Source: Botrytis cinerea B05.10 (Eukaryota > Ascomycota > Leotiomycetes > Helotiales > Sclerotiniaceae). From it: 64,000 nt of DNA. A model generated the notes under the pieces. That model saw only the letters and a program-made list of their open reading frames with translations. It was not told where the DNA came from and made no database searches. The DNA is taken from the NCBI RefSeq assembly GCF_000143535.2, contig NC_037310.1:2108001-2172000 (forward strand). Direction: 5' to 3'. The translations under genes and the position numbers were made by a program. Every line of letters begins with the position of its first letter. Within the stretch, counting starts at the first letter, position 1. Below are positions 1 to 12,380 of this stretch, piece after piece.

Positions 1-226
1 CTCCAACTTCTACTCCCCATCCACCACCATTCTCATCCACACCACGCACGTACACATACCCACCAAACCATTTGCACTTCCACTTCCACTCCCAATCCCC
101 ACTCCCAACCCTCTCCACCCACACTTACACCCACAAATCCCACAATATCCTCACACCACACCAAATACAATTCCATCTCCCACCATCATCCCGCACAATC
201 CCTTATTATCCACCATCCATCTAACT

Positions 227-245
227 CCCCCCCCCCCCCCCCCCC
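227..245 (+). repeat. Poly-C tract (19 C)
   Basis: An uninterrupted run of C on the top strand within a generally C-rich, G-poor region. Its length is likely to vary between strains and is prone to sequencing error. Confidence 0.9.
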
Positions 246-431
246 AAACTAACCACCCAAACTAACCGAACAACAACATACACCTACCTACCTACCTACA
301 AGCCACGCGTTCCCAATATCAAGACCATTATCCCCATTACAATCTACCCCTTACAACCCGCATGAAATTTCCATTCCCATTCACATTCCCATTCACATTC
401 CCATTCCCACTCCCACTCCCACCTCCAATCC

Positions 432-488
432 CATCCCGCAGTACCCTCAATCTCCATCTCCATCCCGCAGTACCCTCAATCTCCATCT
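432..488 (+). repeat. 29-bp tandem direct repeat, two copies
   Basis: A 29-bp unit beginning CATCCCGCAGTACCC occurs twice in direct succession (432-460 and 461-488). The copies are essentially identical by eye. No function is visible; it looks like a recent tandem duplication. Confidence 0.8.
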
Positions 489-1779
489 TCATCTCCAAAC
501 AATTATCTTTCTATTCTTAAAGCCGCCCCTTCTCCCCACCTCACGAAAAAATCATATATACATACTCGTATTCGTAGGCAGGTACTTATATCCTAATTCG
601 TATATACATACATATACAGACGTCTGCCACCAGCCCCCAATCAATATCTGTTGCTTACTCCCCTCTTAACAATTCAAAGATCTCGCCCTGATATCCCCAA
701 CTCTCTCCTCTCTCTAAATATATTCCCTTATTTTCTCTGTGAATATATATATAATATTCATCCCGCCCCTTTCTCCCATTCACATCCCACGAAAGAACAA
801 CCAGGCACAAATCCTATTCTCACTATGATCACCTCAAAAACCTCAAGTGAATATAAAATTTGGTATCATTATATACGTCATTTCCTTATCAAGTTGGATA
901 TACTACCATACGAGAAGCCTGGCACTTTACTAGTCCAGCCATTATCTTCCCCTTCCACCCCTAAAGTTACCCAGGTTACACCAGTCCATCCATTGTTGCC
1001 CATCCCATTCCATTCCATTCCACCTAAATGTCCCAAAAGTCCTCCCTGAGACCTTTCAGGAATTCAGTCTACCATCCTACCATTCTCCAATAACACATAT
1101 TCATCCATTCATCCAACCCACGTAACTCCCATCATAATTCTTTTACTCCCCTTCCCCGTCCTTCCTTCAAACTCTCTTATCATCTAAGGTCCTTGCCAAC
1201 TCCTGATTCCCTATTTTCGCAAAAGCCAAACCCTCGCACGCTAAAAATAGATTTAATTCAATAACAGAACTTGAATCTGCTTCAAAAGAAAAACATTCAA
1301 AAGTTTAAAGAAAAAAGTTGGCATTGAGACCAGACCAATAAAGGGATCCAATGCAAAATGTAATATAGAAAAAAAGTATGGGTATAACCTCCTCTCCTTC
1401 CTCTGATATGCTAAAGAACCGATTCGATGCTAATGGTGTTATGAATTGATAATGGTATGTAGTAGATGGCATTGTTCGTTTCCTTGGGGCCGCTCGCGTG
1501 GATGCAAGGTAATGTACAAAAAGTCAAAAGGGTATTGAAAATTTGCTTGCTAATGCTGCACCTGAAAAATCTGAAGAGGAAATAAATATCGTCGTTATTA
1601 TAATTACAGTCGTGTTTTATGTATGTTCTTGTTGGCAATTATAGATACGTCTAGGGCACCTGTCCGAAGTCGTGTATGGTTCGTTGATTCAATCAATGAA
1701 TGATATCTGTCTAATCGAAGAATGATTCTTCGTCGACTAAACCTATAACCCTTTCGTTAATATACGTTATCGGCAGAAA

Positions 1780-4700
1780 TCAAAATAATTCCTTACGAGG
1801 ATCATTCTCTTTCAATCTGTTGGTAGATTTCTTCTGTCCCAGCCCCATGCCCATGTTGAACATGCTACTTTCTCTCCTCTTCGATTTAGTAGCCCCGTGT
1901 TGCTGGTCATGGGAAGAAATTCCTAATGTATTGCCTCGACTACCATAATCGGGCCCAGCCATTGCGTTAAACCCAGCAAATCCTGGGCCTTGCTGACCAA
2001 AAGATTGCTGGTTGAAGGATGGTGTTGGGAGATCTTGCTGAAATTTTTGGCGTCGAGGAGAGCGAATATCTTCAGGAGACAAAGCGGGGGCGGTAACTGT
2101 TACCTCCACAGGACGACGTTCATGCTCATTGGGCTCGTATTCAAAAATGCCATCATATTGTTGCAAGAAAAGAGCAAAAACAGGAGCCGGAATATTGAGA
2201 GTTGGCGAGAATACAATCCCAACATTTCGAACAGTCATCTTGTTTACATCTGAATGATTGATGATGTTGATAAGGAAACCAGCCAGATATCTGAGCAATA
2301 TGTTGTTTGCTCGTGGTAGTCTGTGGACCAAACCATTGAGAGCGCTGATTTTCTCATTTACGTCGTGAAGCTCTGTAACTGCAATAAATTCGAGGTGAAG
2401 TTCACGGGTTAATATAGTGGTTGGCAATTCTCTCAAGTATAACTTCAGCAGAGAGGCCACAGCATGTATGTCATAGTACTGATCGTCAGTAACCAAGTTC
2501 ACGTCACCCTCGACATTGAAGCGTTCCCGAAGCTGTCTAATGACAACGTTGGATCCGCTCAATCTGAAAATTCCTTCTTCGCCTGCAGCATTCTTCGCAT
2601 CCAAGTATTCAATGCATCGATAAATGACTGCTGGAAGCTCAACTTGAACATCGGCTGGATGATTGTACCTCACAGCTTCAGTTAATGGAGTTCCAAAAAC
2701 TGGTCTAATTGGACCATGCTGATCGTAGGCCATCTGGGACAAATTATGATTCGACATATTGATTGACAAGTCTGGTAAGTCTACCGATGGCCTTGGTTTT
2801 GAGCCAAATCCAAAAAAGCTACGTTTCTTCTGTTTGATTTTTTCATCTGGGAGCAATGCCCCCGATTTATTTCCCCATGAACCAGCATCCTGAATTGGGT
2901 GGGCGTTCTTTGGACCAGAAATAGATTTCATGGATTGAGAGTGTGGGAGTGACATTGGGTCTCTTTCGTGGCCATGGCTTGGAGGCGACGGTGTGTCCGA
3001 GTTCTTCAATTTCGAACCATGTGGTGCAGCGCCTTGCTTTGTCATGTCATATCCAATAGCACGCAAATCGTTGTTCTCGCCCAGCTTCCCTTGAGCACTT
3101 CCCTTTCTTCTTGCATGTGGATGAGAGTTGCCTGAACCAGAGCGAGCATGACTTGGACGACGAGGCTCATCCTCATCTTTGAGATCAACGTATCTAAGAA
3201 GAGCCTCGACCCATTCGTCGCGTTCCTTATCGCTCTCAGCACACAGAACATGTCTCACAAGGCTAGAAGAATCTTTTCTCTTCGGCTCCAAAATCAAAAA
3301 TGCATGTCGATATTGATTGTCAACATCATCACCTTCCCCTCGAGAAGATGGTGATGGATCAGTCTGCTGGGATTGTTTTCCAATCTGAGCGCCTTGGAGT
3401 TTGATGGTTCCTAGATGTGGTCCGCCAGGCGACTCGTAATATTTGAACACGGGGCCATCCAACACAAAGAATCGTGCTTTCCAACCTCCAAAGTTTTTAC
3501 CTTTCTTGGTCAAGTAGCCATTCTTCAGAGGTCTGCCACCTGGTCCAGTCTTCACAGGACTTTCGGAACCCGTGTCACTACTTGGAGTCAGGTCATCGGC
3601 GTGTGGCTCCATTGTATTCGAGGACAAGTATCGACAGATCTCCAACGCAGAATTAGTATCCAGCTCTGTATTGAGGAGCTCATCAAGATAATGATCGAGT
3701 GCCGCACGCCTGGCATCAATCTTAGCTGGAGAGTGGCCACTGAAGAGATATTTATCCGGCGTCCTGGCTGTAAAAGTAGGGCACTGTTTCAAGATCTGGT
3801 CTAAATGTACCAATGACGCCGAGTCTTTCTCCACTCTCCATAGTTCTTTACCATCCGATCGCGCGAATACTGCAAGAGTGAAAACCGGATCAGTCTCTAG
3901 ATTGGCTGGAAACATCAGACTAGCTCTCGAAGGCTTCAAACGTGACGAAGCCACCTTCACATCTATTGATGGCAAAGCATTTGGGGGAAGAAGTAGGTCT
4001 GGGTATTCATCGGTGACAAGTCCTTTATAAACCACGTTTCCAGAATGAGTAGAAGTCGGAGAGTCGCTTGGCCGCCTTCCCTGAACACTTTCATTGACTA
4101 GAGTTTCCTCGGATTTGAGAGTGTTGAGAGTTTCCTCGGATCTTTTATTGATCACCAATGGTTGCGGGGAGACGAGAACTAACGGTTCCGCACGGGGTGC
4201 ATGGGGGGAAACAATTGACATTGGAGTACCGGGAGGAAGGGGAATTGGCTGTCGTGGAGCTCGTGGTGATAATGGTACGGCACCTGAAAAAGCGCCCATT
4301 CCTCGAGGAGACAACGGAGGTGAAGCCATCGATGAATGAGATGAGTTTTGTCTTGAAGACATACCCATTGGTCTTGGGCTCTGTGGTAAACCAGGACTCA
4401 TCATTGGAGGAGACATCATCCCTGTTTTTGGAGGAGGTGATCTTGATGCACTCAACATACCTGCCAAGGAACCGGTACTCTCATCTTGTGGGGAAAGAGC
4501 CCGCAAATGAGCATCAGGTGGTGAGATTGGAACAGTTTGTCGCGGGCTTAGAGGCATTGCTGGTATTATTTCCTTCGGTGTGGTTGATGCTGACTTTGGG
4601 GTTCCTTTCACGCTACTCTTCGAGCTTTTCTTCGAAAGGCTTCTTGCCTCAGCATCTCGTGCCGCTGCAATCTCTCGCACTCTATCATCCTCTTCTCTAG

Positions 4701-6500
4701 TCTTCCGTCGACCTCTATCAGGGAACGATGGGATCTGTTCAACCTCCAATATATCATCATAATCTGAATCAGACTCTTCTTTCGTCTCCGAAGCCTGTCG
4801 TAAATGCGTACTAGGCCCAGTTCTTTTGCCAAGATTTAGTGGCGCCGGTGGAGCTTTCCTCGGCGGTGGGTATTTGGGAGATCCACGATCGACCTTTGGC
4901 AATGATTCCATGACTGCCATTGAAGGGCCTTGTGATGACATGGGCGGCGGGAGGGGTGCTGTCGGTGGTGGTCCCCGTGGAGAATCCAAAGGTAGATTCC
5001 GTGAAGGTGGTACGCTTGCATTATATGGCATGTCACTGGACACCGCTTGGTTCTTTCTTTGAAGTTGAGATGCCTCAAATCCCAAGGGTGGAGAATCAGG
5101 ATTGTATTGCTGAAAGGCGTGCTTAGTCGGTGAAGGCATCTTCTGCTCGGCCTCCACCATGTTAGACAGTCCCGGTGTTGCTAGTGCTGGAGGGGTAATT
5201 GGATATGGCGCTAGAGCACAATCCATGGGCGAATGTTGCGCTGGAGATCCATTTTTGGACCCATCGGAGTTCAAGTGTCCGTCGATACTTTTTGGAACTG
5301 AAATCTCAGCGATCCTCAACTCTGAAGTCATTTCCCCGGATTCTGACGTTGGACCTTGTGTCGAATCTACAGGTGATGGATTTGCATTTTGTGTGAGATT
5401 CTCCTTCAGCTTTTTCCTGTATCGCTCCTTGTCCTTTAGGGCTCGCTCAAGGTCCTTGTTTAACCCCAAGATCATCGCCCTTTGTTTATCTACCAAACGC
5501 CATAATTGTGAATTCTGTGCGGTTTGTGATTGCTTTTCTTTGATTAAATATTGTATAGCCGCCTCCGGCGACCCTGCTGCTTGAATGAGTTGTGCAACAT
5601 CAATTTGTGGACTCAAGCCTTTGGAATCCTGCGAGTTTTTGTGTGAATGTCCGCTACTTGATATCGAGGAAATAGCAGAATCAATTGAAGAAGTTCGAGG
5701 AGGTTGTCGACCCATTTCGATACGATGTGCAGGTGTGGTAGATGTCATCGCAGGTGGTTTATCGGTAGGTGAGGTTGAACCTACGTTTGCCAGGATAGGA
5801 GTTGAGACGCTTCGTATCGGGGCATTCGAAGTCGTTTCCTGTAATGGTCGGCCGTATCTACTAGGAGTGAGTGGATTGATCATACAAGTGAAGTTGAGCA
5901 GTACCTCAAATTGCCTGGTATTTGGGGTGGTTTGGCAGTGTGGTCAGAAGTATAGAAGTTCTTCTCCGTCGCCAATAAATCATCAAGGCGCTCTTTTGGC
6001 GATCGAGGCTCCTGCAGAGGACTCTGACTTGCTTTCGTACTTATGAAAGGATATTGCTCGCCAGAACCCTTCACCGGAAATGTGGTTCTTGTCGGAGTGA
6101 CACTGCTTGAAGGTGATGTAGGAGTAGTACTTGTTTGTAACGGACTAGGAGCAGGCTTGCGCAGGGAACTAGAACGAGTATGTGAGTGCCCGTAACGAGA
6201 AGTGGCTCGATATTAGAGGGAAGAGTGTGTAGCTTACCTACTGCGCGTTTCCCAGACAGGTGAAGAGTTATTTGGTGAAGGAGAAAGTTGAGTGCGACCA
6301 GCTGTGGGGCTTTCTTGTGGCAGATAATGAAGCTGCGTATCAGAAGGCCTCTCGGCCATCTGTTGCGAAAGCTGTGACATCGCCAGGTACGCTCGTCGGC
6401 TGCTGACACTCCTCAAGCTCGCTATGCATTCATACGCAGAAATGTTTTGGAGTCTGAAATCTGGACTGAGCACTAATTGGGTCGCGGCGGTTTGGGACAA
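1780..6500 (-). CDS. BEM3: Bem3-type Rho GTPase-activating protein (PX-PH-RhoGAP)
   Basis: Predicted GAP that stimulates GTP hydrolysis by Cdc42/Rho GTPases and so limits polarity signalling at the plasma membrane. Three exons splice in frame (6500-6238, 6168-5905, 5860-1780) to a 1535-residue protein; both introns are GT..AG. The N-terminal half is Ser/Pro-rich and disordered, with a short coiled-coil-like stretch near residues 290-340. A PX-like domain (about 800-925) is followed by a PH domain (about 950-1065, starting GRPLKNGYLTKKGKNFGGWK) and a RhoGAP domain (about 1230-1420) carrying GIFRLSG with the arginine finger, and NVGIVFSPTLN near its end. The order PX, PH, RhoGAP is that of yeast Bem3. 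The lipid-binding PX/PH pair would direct it to phosphoinositide-rich membrane; this is family knowledge. The basic C-terminal tail contains KRRES. The start is the first ATG of the open exon at 6500. Confidence 0.93.
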
Positions 6501-9500
6501 GGAAGAAGAGTGGCGCCTGTCGCTATTACTAGGTTCGGAGTTTCGAAATGATTTGAGCGAGTCGATTGACGTCGCACATTTACTAGAATCCGTTCAAAGC
6601 AATGGAATGGTGTACAAATAGGAAACTTGCGACCAGGGTGATGATGTATCGAGTTGGGTCCGGGCGCGCGGGAGATATTGTATTGGAGGATTTAATAAGT
6701 GCCTATAATAGCTCTGGAGGACTTTTTTGGTGAAATTTGTATTGCAATTTGCGAATTGGTGGATGCTGAGCTGTGAGTGGTAGATGAAGTTGACGGGCGA
6801 AATTGACGAGATTGACGATGTATGTCGATATTGGGTATCTAGATAGGGTGGAAGAGGATGGAATAGAGTCGGTATGTACAGAAAGAAATGGTGGGAAGGG
6901 GTACGATATGAGGATATATTATTAGAATCTTAATCCATAGAGAAGGCTGTGAAGGCTGTGAAGTCCATAGAGTCCATAGAGTCCAAAAGTCCACCACATG
7001 AAGTGATTAGTTGTTGCATTCATTCATTTTTCGTCGTTGAAATTCATATCAATCATATGACCTCACGTCAGCGAGATGCAGGCCAATGAGCAGGGAGAGA
7101 TTAATGGCTATGATGTGACGAGATGGGAATATAGTTTATATGAACAGTAGATACAAATGTGGGCAGGTAGATAGAGATGTGGGATGCAAGGTAGAAAATA
7201 CAAACCTAGATAGATGAATGAATGGAGGTAGATGGTAATAGAACAAGAGTAATAAGGTCAGGAAAATAAACAAAAATTGATTTGACGTTTAGGCGATAAA
7301 AAGGAACGGGAAAGCAGCTATTATTGATGCCTTAGGCTTCTCAATATGGTTCTATGAGGACCGGTATTACGTATCAATACTCCCTTCCTAGATGTAGATG
7401 GATGTAGATGTAGATGTATATAAAAGCTCTTTAAATCATTCCATTCAGCTTCTTCCAATCAACCGGTATCGAATCCAAGAAAAATCAAAATTAAATAAAA
7501 AGTAGACAGATAGTAAGGCAAGCATACACACGGAGGATAGCTGAGAGGCCTCTTATAATTAGCACGATTAGTTTGAATTTCTTTTGCCTTTAGCCTGGGT
7601 ACCCAGGTAGTGTTGAAGCTTATTGTGAAGTGAGGAATAAAGTTAAAATGATTGGAATGGTTCGAATGGCTCGTATGCTTGATTTGTTTTGAATGGATTA
7701 CTAACAAATGATATATGTGATGTCAACTGTCAACTCAGATTATTGCCAGTGCAGATAGTACTGTATGTTATGTTGTCTGTAAACCACCTGGTATCTGATA
7801 TCCGATGTCAGGATTTGACATTTAAGATCTAATATCTAATATCTAATATCTACGTGAGTGATATCTGTTATCAATACCTAATACATAATACCTACTAGAC
7901 AATACCTACGACTCTCACAAGAACTCCGCCATCCATACAACAACTTCTACTCCCATTAGACCCCAATCCCAAGACCCCTTCACCAATTCGGCTATTCTCT
8001 ACCCGACTGCGGCACACTCAAAGTACTAATAATAATGAATATACCCAGCAACAACTCAACACCATCAACACGATAGAATTGAAGAAAAGTATTACTCACC
8101 TATTACCCTTTACCCTATAGCCTATAGCTCATACATTATTCAAACTAACTCCTTATTCCCTTTCCCGCCTACCCCCAATAATTTCTTCAATACTTATTAA
8201 TGTGTATGCAATGCAACACCAGGAGGAACTTGGTGCAGGTACCCAGCACATATCACAATACATGCATACCTACATACACACACATGCAGGTCTTATCAAC
8301 AGACAACCATTCCACTCTTGATTTCTCTGAACGGGGGACTGTACAGAAAGAAAGAAGAAAGAATAATTATTGGAACCTTACTTTTTCCTTTCCTCCCCTT
8401 CCCAGATTTTTTTTCGCTCCGTCTCTCTTTATCAGAGTCGTCATATTGATATACCATACTAACTAGCATAGATCACTTCGCTATTCCTCCCATCTCTCCC
8501 TTCCCCCCAAGCTTTAATGTCCCTCTCACCTCCCTCCCCTCCTCCATTTACCCCTCAGATCTAATCAAATCTAAAATAAACCCCAAGCCTCAAGTTCACA
8601 GCGTCTTCTGCAACCCGTGTCACCCATTCAATGCACAGACATACATTCAGTCAGCTTGGGGTTAATAAATTAAAACCCCCCTCTTCTCTTCCCATTTGTC
8701 CAAAAGAAGGGTAATAAACACAAAATCGTGTCACAAATTGAGTCATGATGATATCCAATTTCTATTCGTTTCTGGGACAGAGGGTCTATGCTCTCGGTAC
8801 TTGAGATAACCTACATTCCCACCTGGCCTGGATAAATATAAAAATGTCATAACTGTCCGTTAGCACATACATGCTAGTTACTAAAAAGAGGATCCTGTCA
8901 GCAGGCCGCGGATTCCGGGGACAAATTCATGCAAAGGAACTTCAATGATGATTATGCCTATATACATGCACAATGCATTTATCCATTCGCAATACGCTTC
9001 TTCGATACGGTAAGAATGATACCCACAGCGTCTGTAGAAACGTCTCCGAAACATGAGAAACAAACCCCCAGTTTTGATTTTTGGCCACGAGGAAAGCTCA
9101 TTGACGATTTAGTCTCCCACTACTGGCGTACTGTCAAAATGAAGTCAAGAGTTAGAGTAGGTTGCTCAACACAGCGCGAGTGTAGCTCCTGAGATTTCTA
9201 AGTTCTAACGCTCAATTTCCAATGTTAAGTATGCGTTCACAGACTTGTTTAGAAATAGTTGAGATCCATCGTTGAATTCTCTCAAATCATCTAACTTTGT
9301 GAATGCATTGATATGAGACTAGAATCCCATCGCCATCCCTAAATCCCTTGATCGCCTGTTGATAGGCGACTTGCACTATCGAACCCCCAAGGCTTAGGCT
9401 TAGTACACCAGGTGGTAATTGCGTACAAAACCTAGTCAATCTGTACGCCTGCGCCGTCAATGCAGCATAAGGTAGGGGTATGATTGACCACGAGCCAAGC

Positions 9501-12380
9501 ACCACCACACAAAAGACACAGAAGTGTTCTGAGCAAAGGCGGTGTGATTCACAAACTATCGGCAACGCGAAGCAATTCGTTGATTCAAAAGAAGGGGATG
9601 GCACCATTAACTAGATGAGTTGAAAACCTTTCCTACCACCCCAATACACTTCCACACACACAAAATGGCTATCTTCCCCTGAATGACGCTTTGAAACAAG
9701 TGTGGAGGGTTGGGTTCGTAAATATTAATGCTGGCGTTGATGTGGAGACACCGTTCAAGACGCAGGCGATCAATGCTTTGAAGAACATCATGCTACAGTA
9801 TGTACATATCTAGGAATGTACATACGTGTATAGAACGTATATGTACGTTAAAATGATATCCAACATACAAGACCGGAAGAGAGTATACTGCATCTATTTT
9901 CTACAATTTTCAACGGCAGTGCAGTGCAGTCAGTACGCAATGCAGATGTATCTACAATCTTCCATTGGCTGACGGCAATTGAAATCTAGGCTGTGCGTGC
10001 CAATGAGTAGCCACAATCACACATGAAACATTATCAATCAGATCCCACATCTTCCATCTCCATTGAACATCCCCCATTGCATGTTCATTGCCTTGCGACT
10101 TCTTGTCAATCATCCACAGATCGCTGCACTCTAATTTTCACAGCGGTTAACACCCACACTCCAAGCCACCAATCAAATCCCACAACTCAAATCCTCACCA
10201 CAAACCACCTTTTCAGCTCCCCCTCAAGTGAGGCTCAAAACCCGGTCTCCTGATGAAGAATGCCAGGTATCACATCTCCCATTCACACGATCTAGCAAGC
10301 CGACGACATCTAGTGGAACTCGGGACTTCTCGTGGTCACATTTTTAGTAAGTGTGTATATCAAAGCCAAGATGGACAGGGAAAATTCTTCATGAAAACCC
10401 AAATTTTCATGCTTCTCCTTGCCTGGGTTAAGTACGCACTCAGCCAATATCATTCCGAGATCCATCCACCCAGATTCTGGAATATCTGCAACGTTCACGT
10501 TATTTCTTCGGGTGTTCGGTAAGGGGCGCGTGAGATTTCATCCTTACATTCATGGGTACACGACATTGAAATATTTATTTCTCGAGATATTTACGCTACT
10601 ACGAATTTCCCGAGTCTTTTTTTTTTTTTTTTTTTTCCTTCGTGGCCAATTATTCTTGCTGTCTTATAAGTACGAACACGAGAAAGATGCAGTGCCGCAG
10701 GGGCTTATGTACCAGCTGGTCTGCTTTGGACTTGTTCGTGAGCGTCATTGAATGCTCGCTAGATGTAGTTCAGATGAGAATGATGACGATAGGTGAAATA
10801 AAGAACGGTGGCGAGATTCATATAGACACTACAATATACCATAACCTTCACCTCACGATCAGAGAGAGAAGCAGGAAGCTTTCTACTCGACCCAAATTAC
10901 CATCCACCCATTATGTTTCCTCAAATCACAATCACAGTGTTGTAGTATTCCAGATATCTATTAACCTCTATTCAAATCCAAGCTGCTGTACCAAAGAGAA
11001 AAAAATGTTGTACTGCGAGACATACATGTGTAGAACCTCAAAATGCAGTCGGTACATACTAAATATCTTATTTCACTTCAATTTCCATGTCCGTTTCCAT
11101 GAAACCAGTAGGAATACCAACCCCTTTCTATTTCTCGTCATACTATCTATCCCCTACTCAGTACATATCAAATCAGAACACATCAAACCAAACCAAACCA
11201 ACCCACCACTTCAAACACAAATCGCAATTCAACCCAGGTCCGTCATAACACCACCACAAAACCTCATATCACATAGCCCACCTCTCTTCCCAAACAACCC
11301 AAGCCATTCATACATAGCATCCCCATTCACATACCTCCCTAAACCTCCCAATTCGCCATCTTCGATCAGCCCAATAAATCTATCTCATTACACATACTAC
11401 AAGTAGTGCTCCTCCACCAAATCCACAAGCTCATAACCCTAAAAAGATATGTGCAGTGGAACTCCTCTATTCCATCACTCCTTGTGCCCCTCTTGTAAGC
11501 TAATCATAAATCAAAGATATAAAACAATATTTACGTAACATGAAAACGTCCAAGTCCATCCCAAATCCATCTCCTAACATAAACATAAACATAAATACAA
11601 ATACAAATTAATCTCATCATACATACTCTCATAAACAGATATATCTCCCAGAATCCCAACATCCCTTTCCAATCCTCCTCCAGAGATTAGATTCATATGA
11701 TATTGGTTCACTTATTTATATATGTATATGTGTGTATATATAAAAGTTTCCCAACATTCCTACTTGGTGAATACTGTATTGGACTAGGCTAATCTATCCT
11801 AACACGATGAGATGAGGACGAGGCTCAAGGGTATGGTATTCACATAGCCAATTCTATAATTCTAAATTTTCCATAAATTAGAGGTGGAGAATCGAAGGAA
11901 GAGATATTAGAAGTAATAGAGACTTCAGCGGATGTGAAGTGCGCTAGATATGAATTTCTAAGGATGGATGAGACAGACGGTTAGGAAATTCACAAGTATT
12001 TCGACCCTTTCCAGATCTCTGGTGAGTTGAACATATTTCTGACATTTGTGCATTTGTATAACCCCTCAAGCTATGCTATGCTACGATATGCCAATCCCAT
12101 CTCCTTCCAACCAAATTTATTAGAAACACCCCAGAAGAGTCTTTGAGCACCACCAGTAACAATATTTATCAAATCATCATCAATCTATAACTCATGAAAG
12201 ATATGTCGTAAACCCAGCCAAGCCCAGCCAGAAATCTCCCAAAATTCTAACCGCTATGCTGAAAAGCAACTTGTACCCAAGCTCCTGGAACTCCAAACCT
12301 ATCCCTATACACATTGCATGTAAAGCTGTAATTGAAAGTAAAGAAATGAAGGCAAATTCTCAAGAAATCAATACCCCGCT
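6501..12380. other. Long intergenic spacer, about 5.9 kb
   Basis: No supportable gene. The stretch next to 6500 would hold the RhoGAP promoter, and the part near 12381 the RecQ 3' untranslated region. Visible features are simple: short tandem repeats near 6950-6990, 7385-7415 and 7840-7860, a T20 run at 10617-10636, and G-poor top-strand tracts near 7900-8200 and 11060-11400. A short coding-looking frame at about 9665-9810 is noted separately. The longest open frame (10642-11406 +) has no recognisable domain and lies across the poor-G tract, so I do not call it a gene. Confidence 0.55.
10617..10636 (+). repeat. Poly-T tract (T20)
   Basis: Homopolymer run on the top strand in an intergenic region, with no adjoining gene end visible within 1.7 kb. 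Confidence 0.85.

Larger units (their letters stand above)
1..1779. other. Gene-free pyrimidine-rich stretch
   Basis: No convincing gene is present. The top strand is strikingly poor in G and rich in C, T and A for roughly the first 540 bases, with a run of 19 C at 227-245, CATTCCCATTCA-like short tandem motifs around 370-420 and a 29-bp direct repeat at 432-488. Open frames here (for example 651-1049 +) are low-complexity P/S/H/T-rich and look like by-products of a composition poor in stop codons. The last 400 bases probably include the 3' untranslated region of the RhoGAP gene, which is read leftwards. Confidence 0.6.

Noticed and set aside
651..1049. 132-codon frame in the first kilobase
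   Set aside because: Low-complexity Pro/Ser/Thr/His translation in C/T-rich repetitive DNA.
8929..9607. Pair of frames (87 codons +, 106 codons -) in the 6 kb spacer
   Set aside because: A faint resemblance of SHYWRTV to a segment of fungal transcription factors could not be extended in either direction.
10642..11406. 254-codon open frame on the plus strand
   Set aside because: It crosses a G-poor tract where stop codons are rare by composition. The translation is rich in Asn, Ser, Pro, Ile and His without any recognised motif, and there is no sign of flanking exons.
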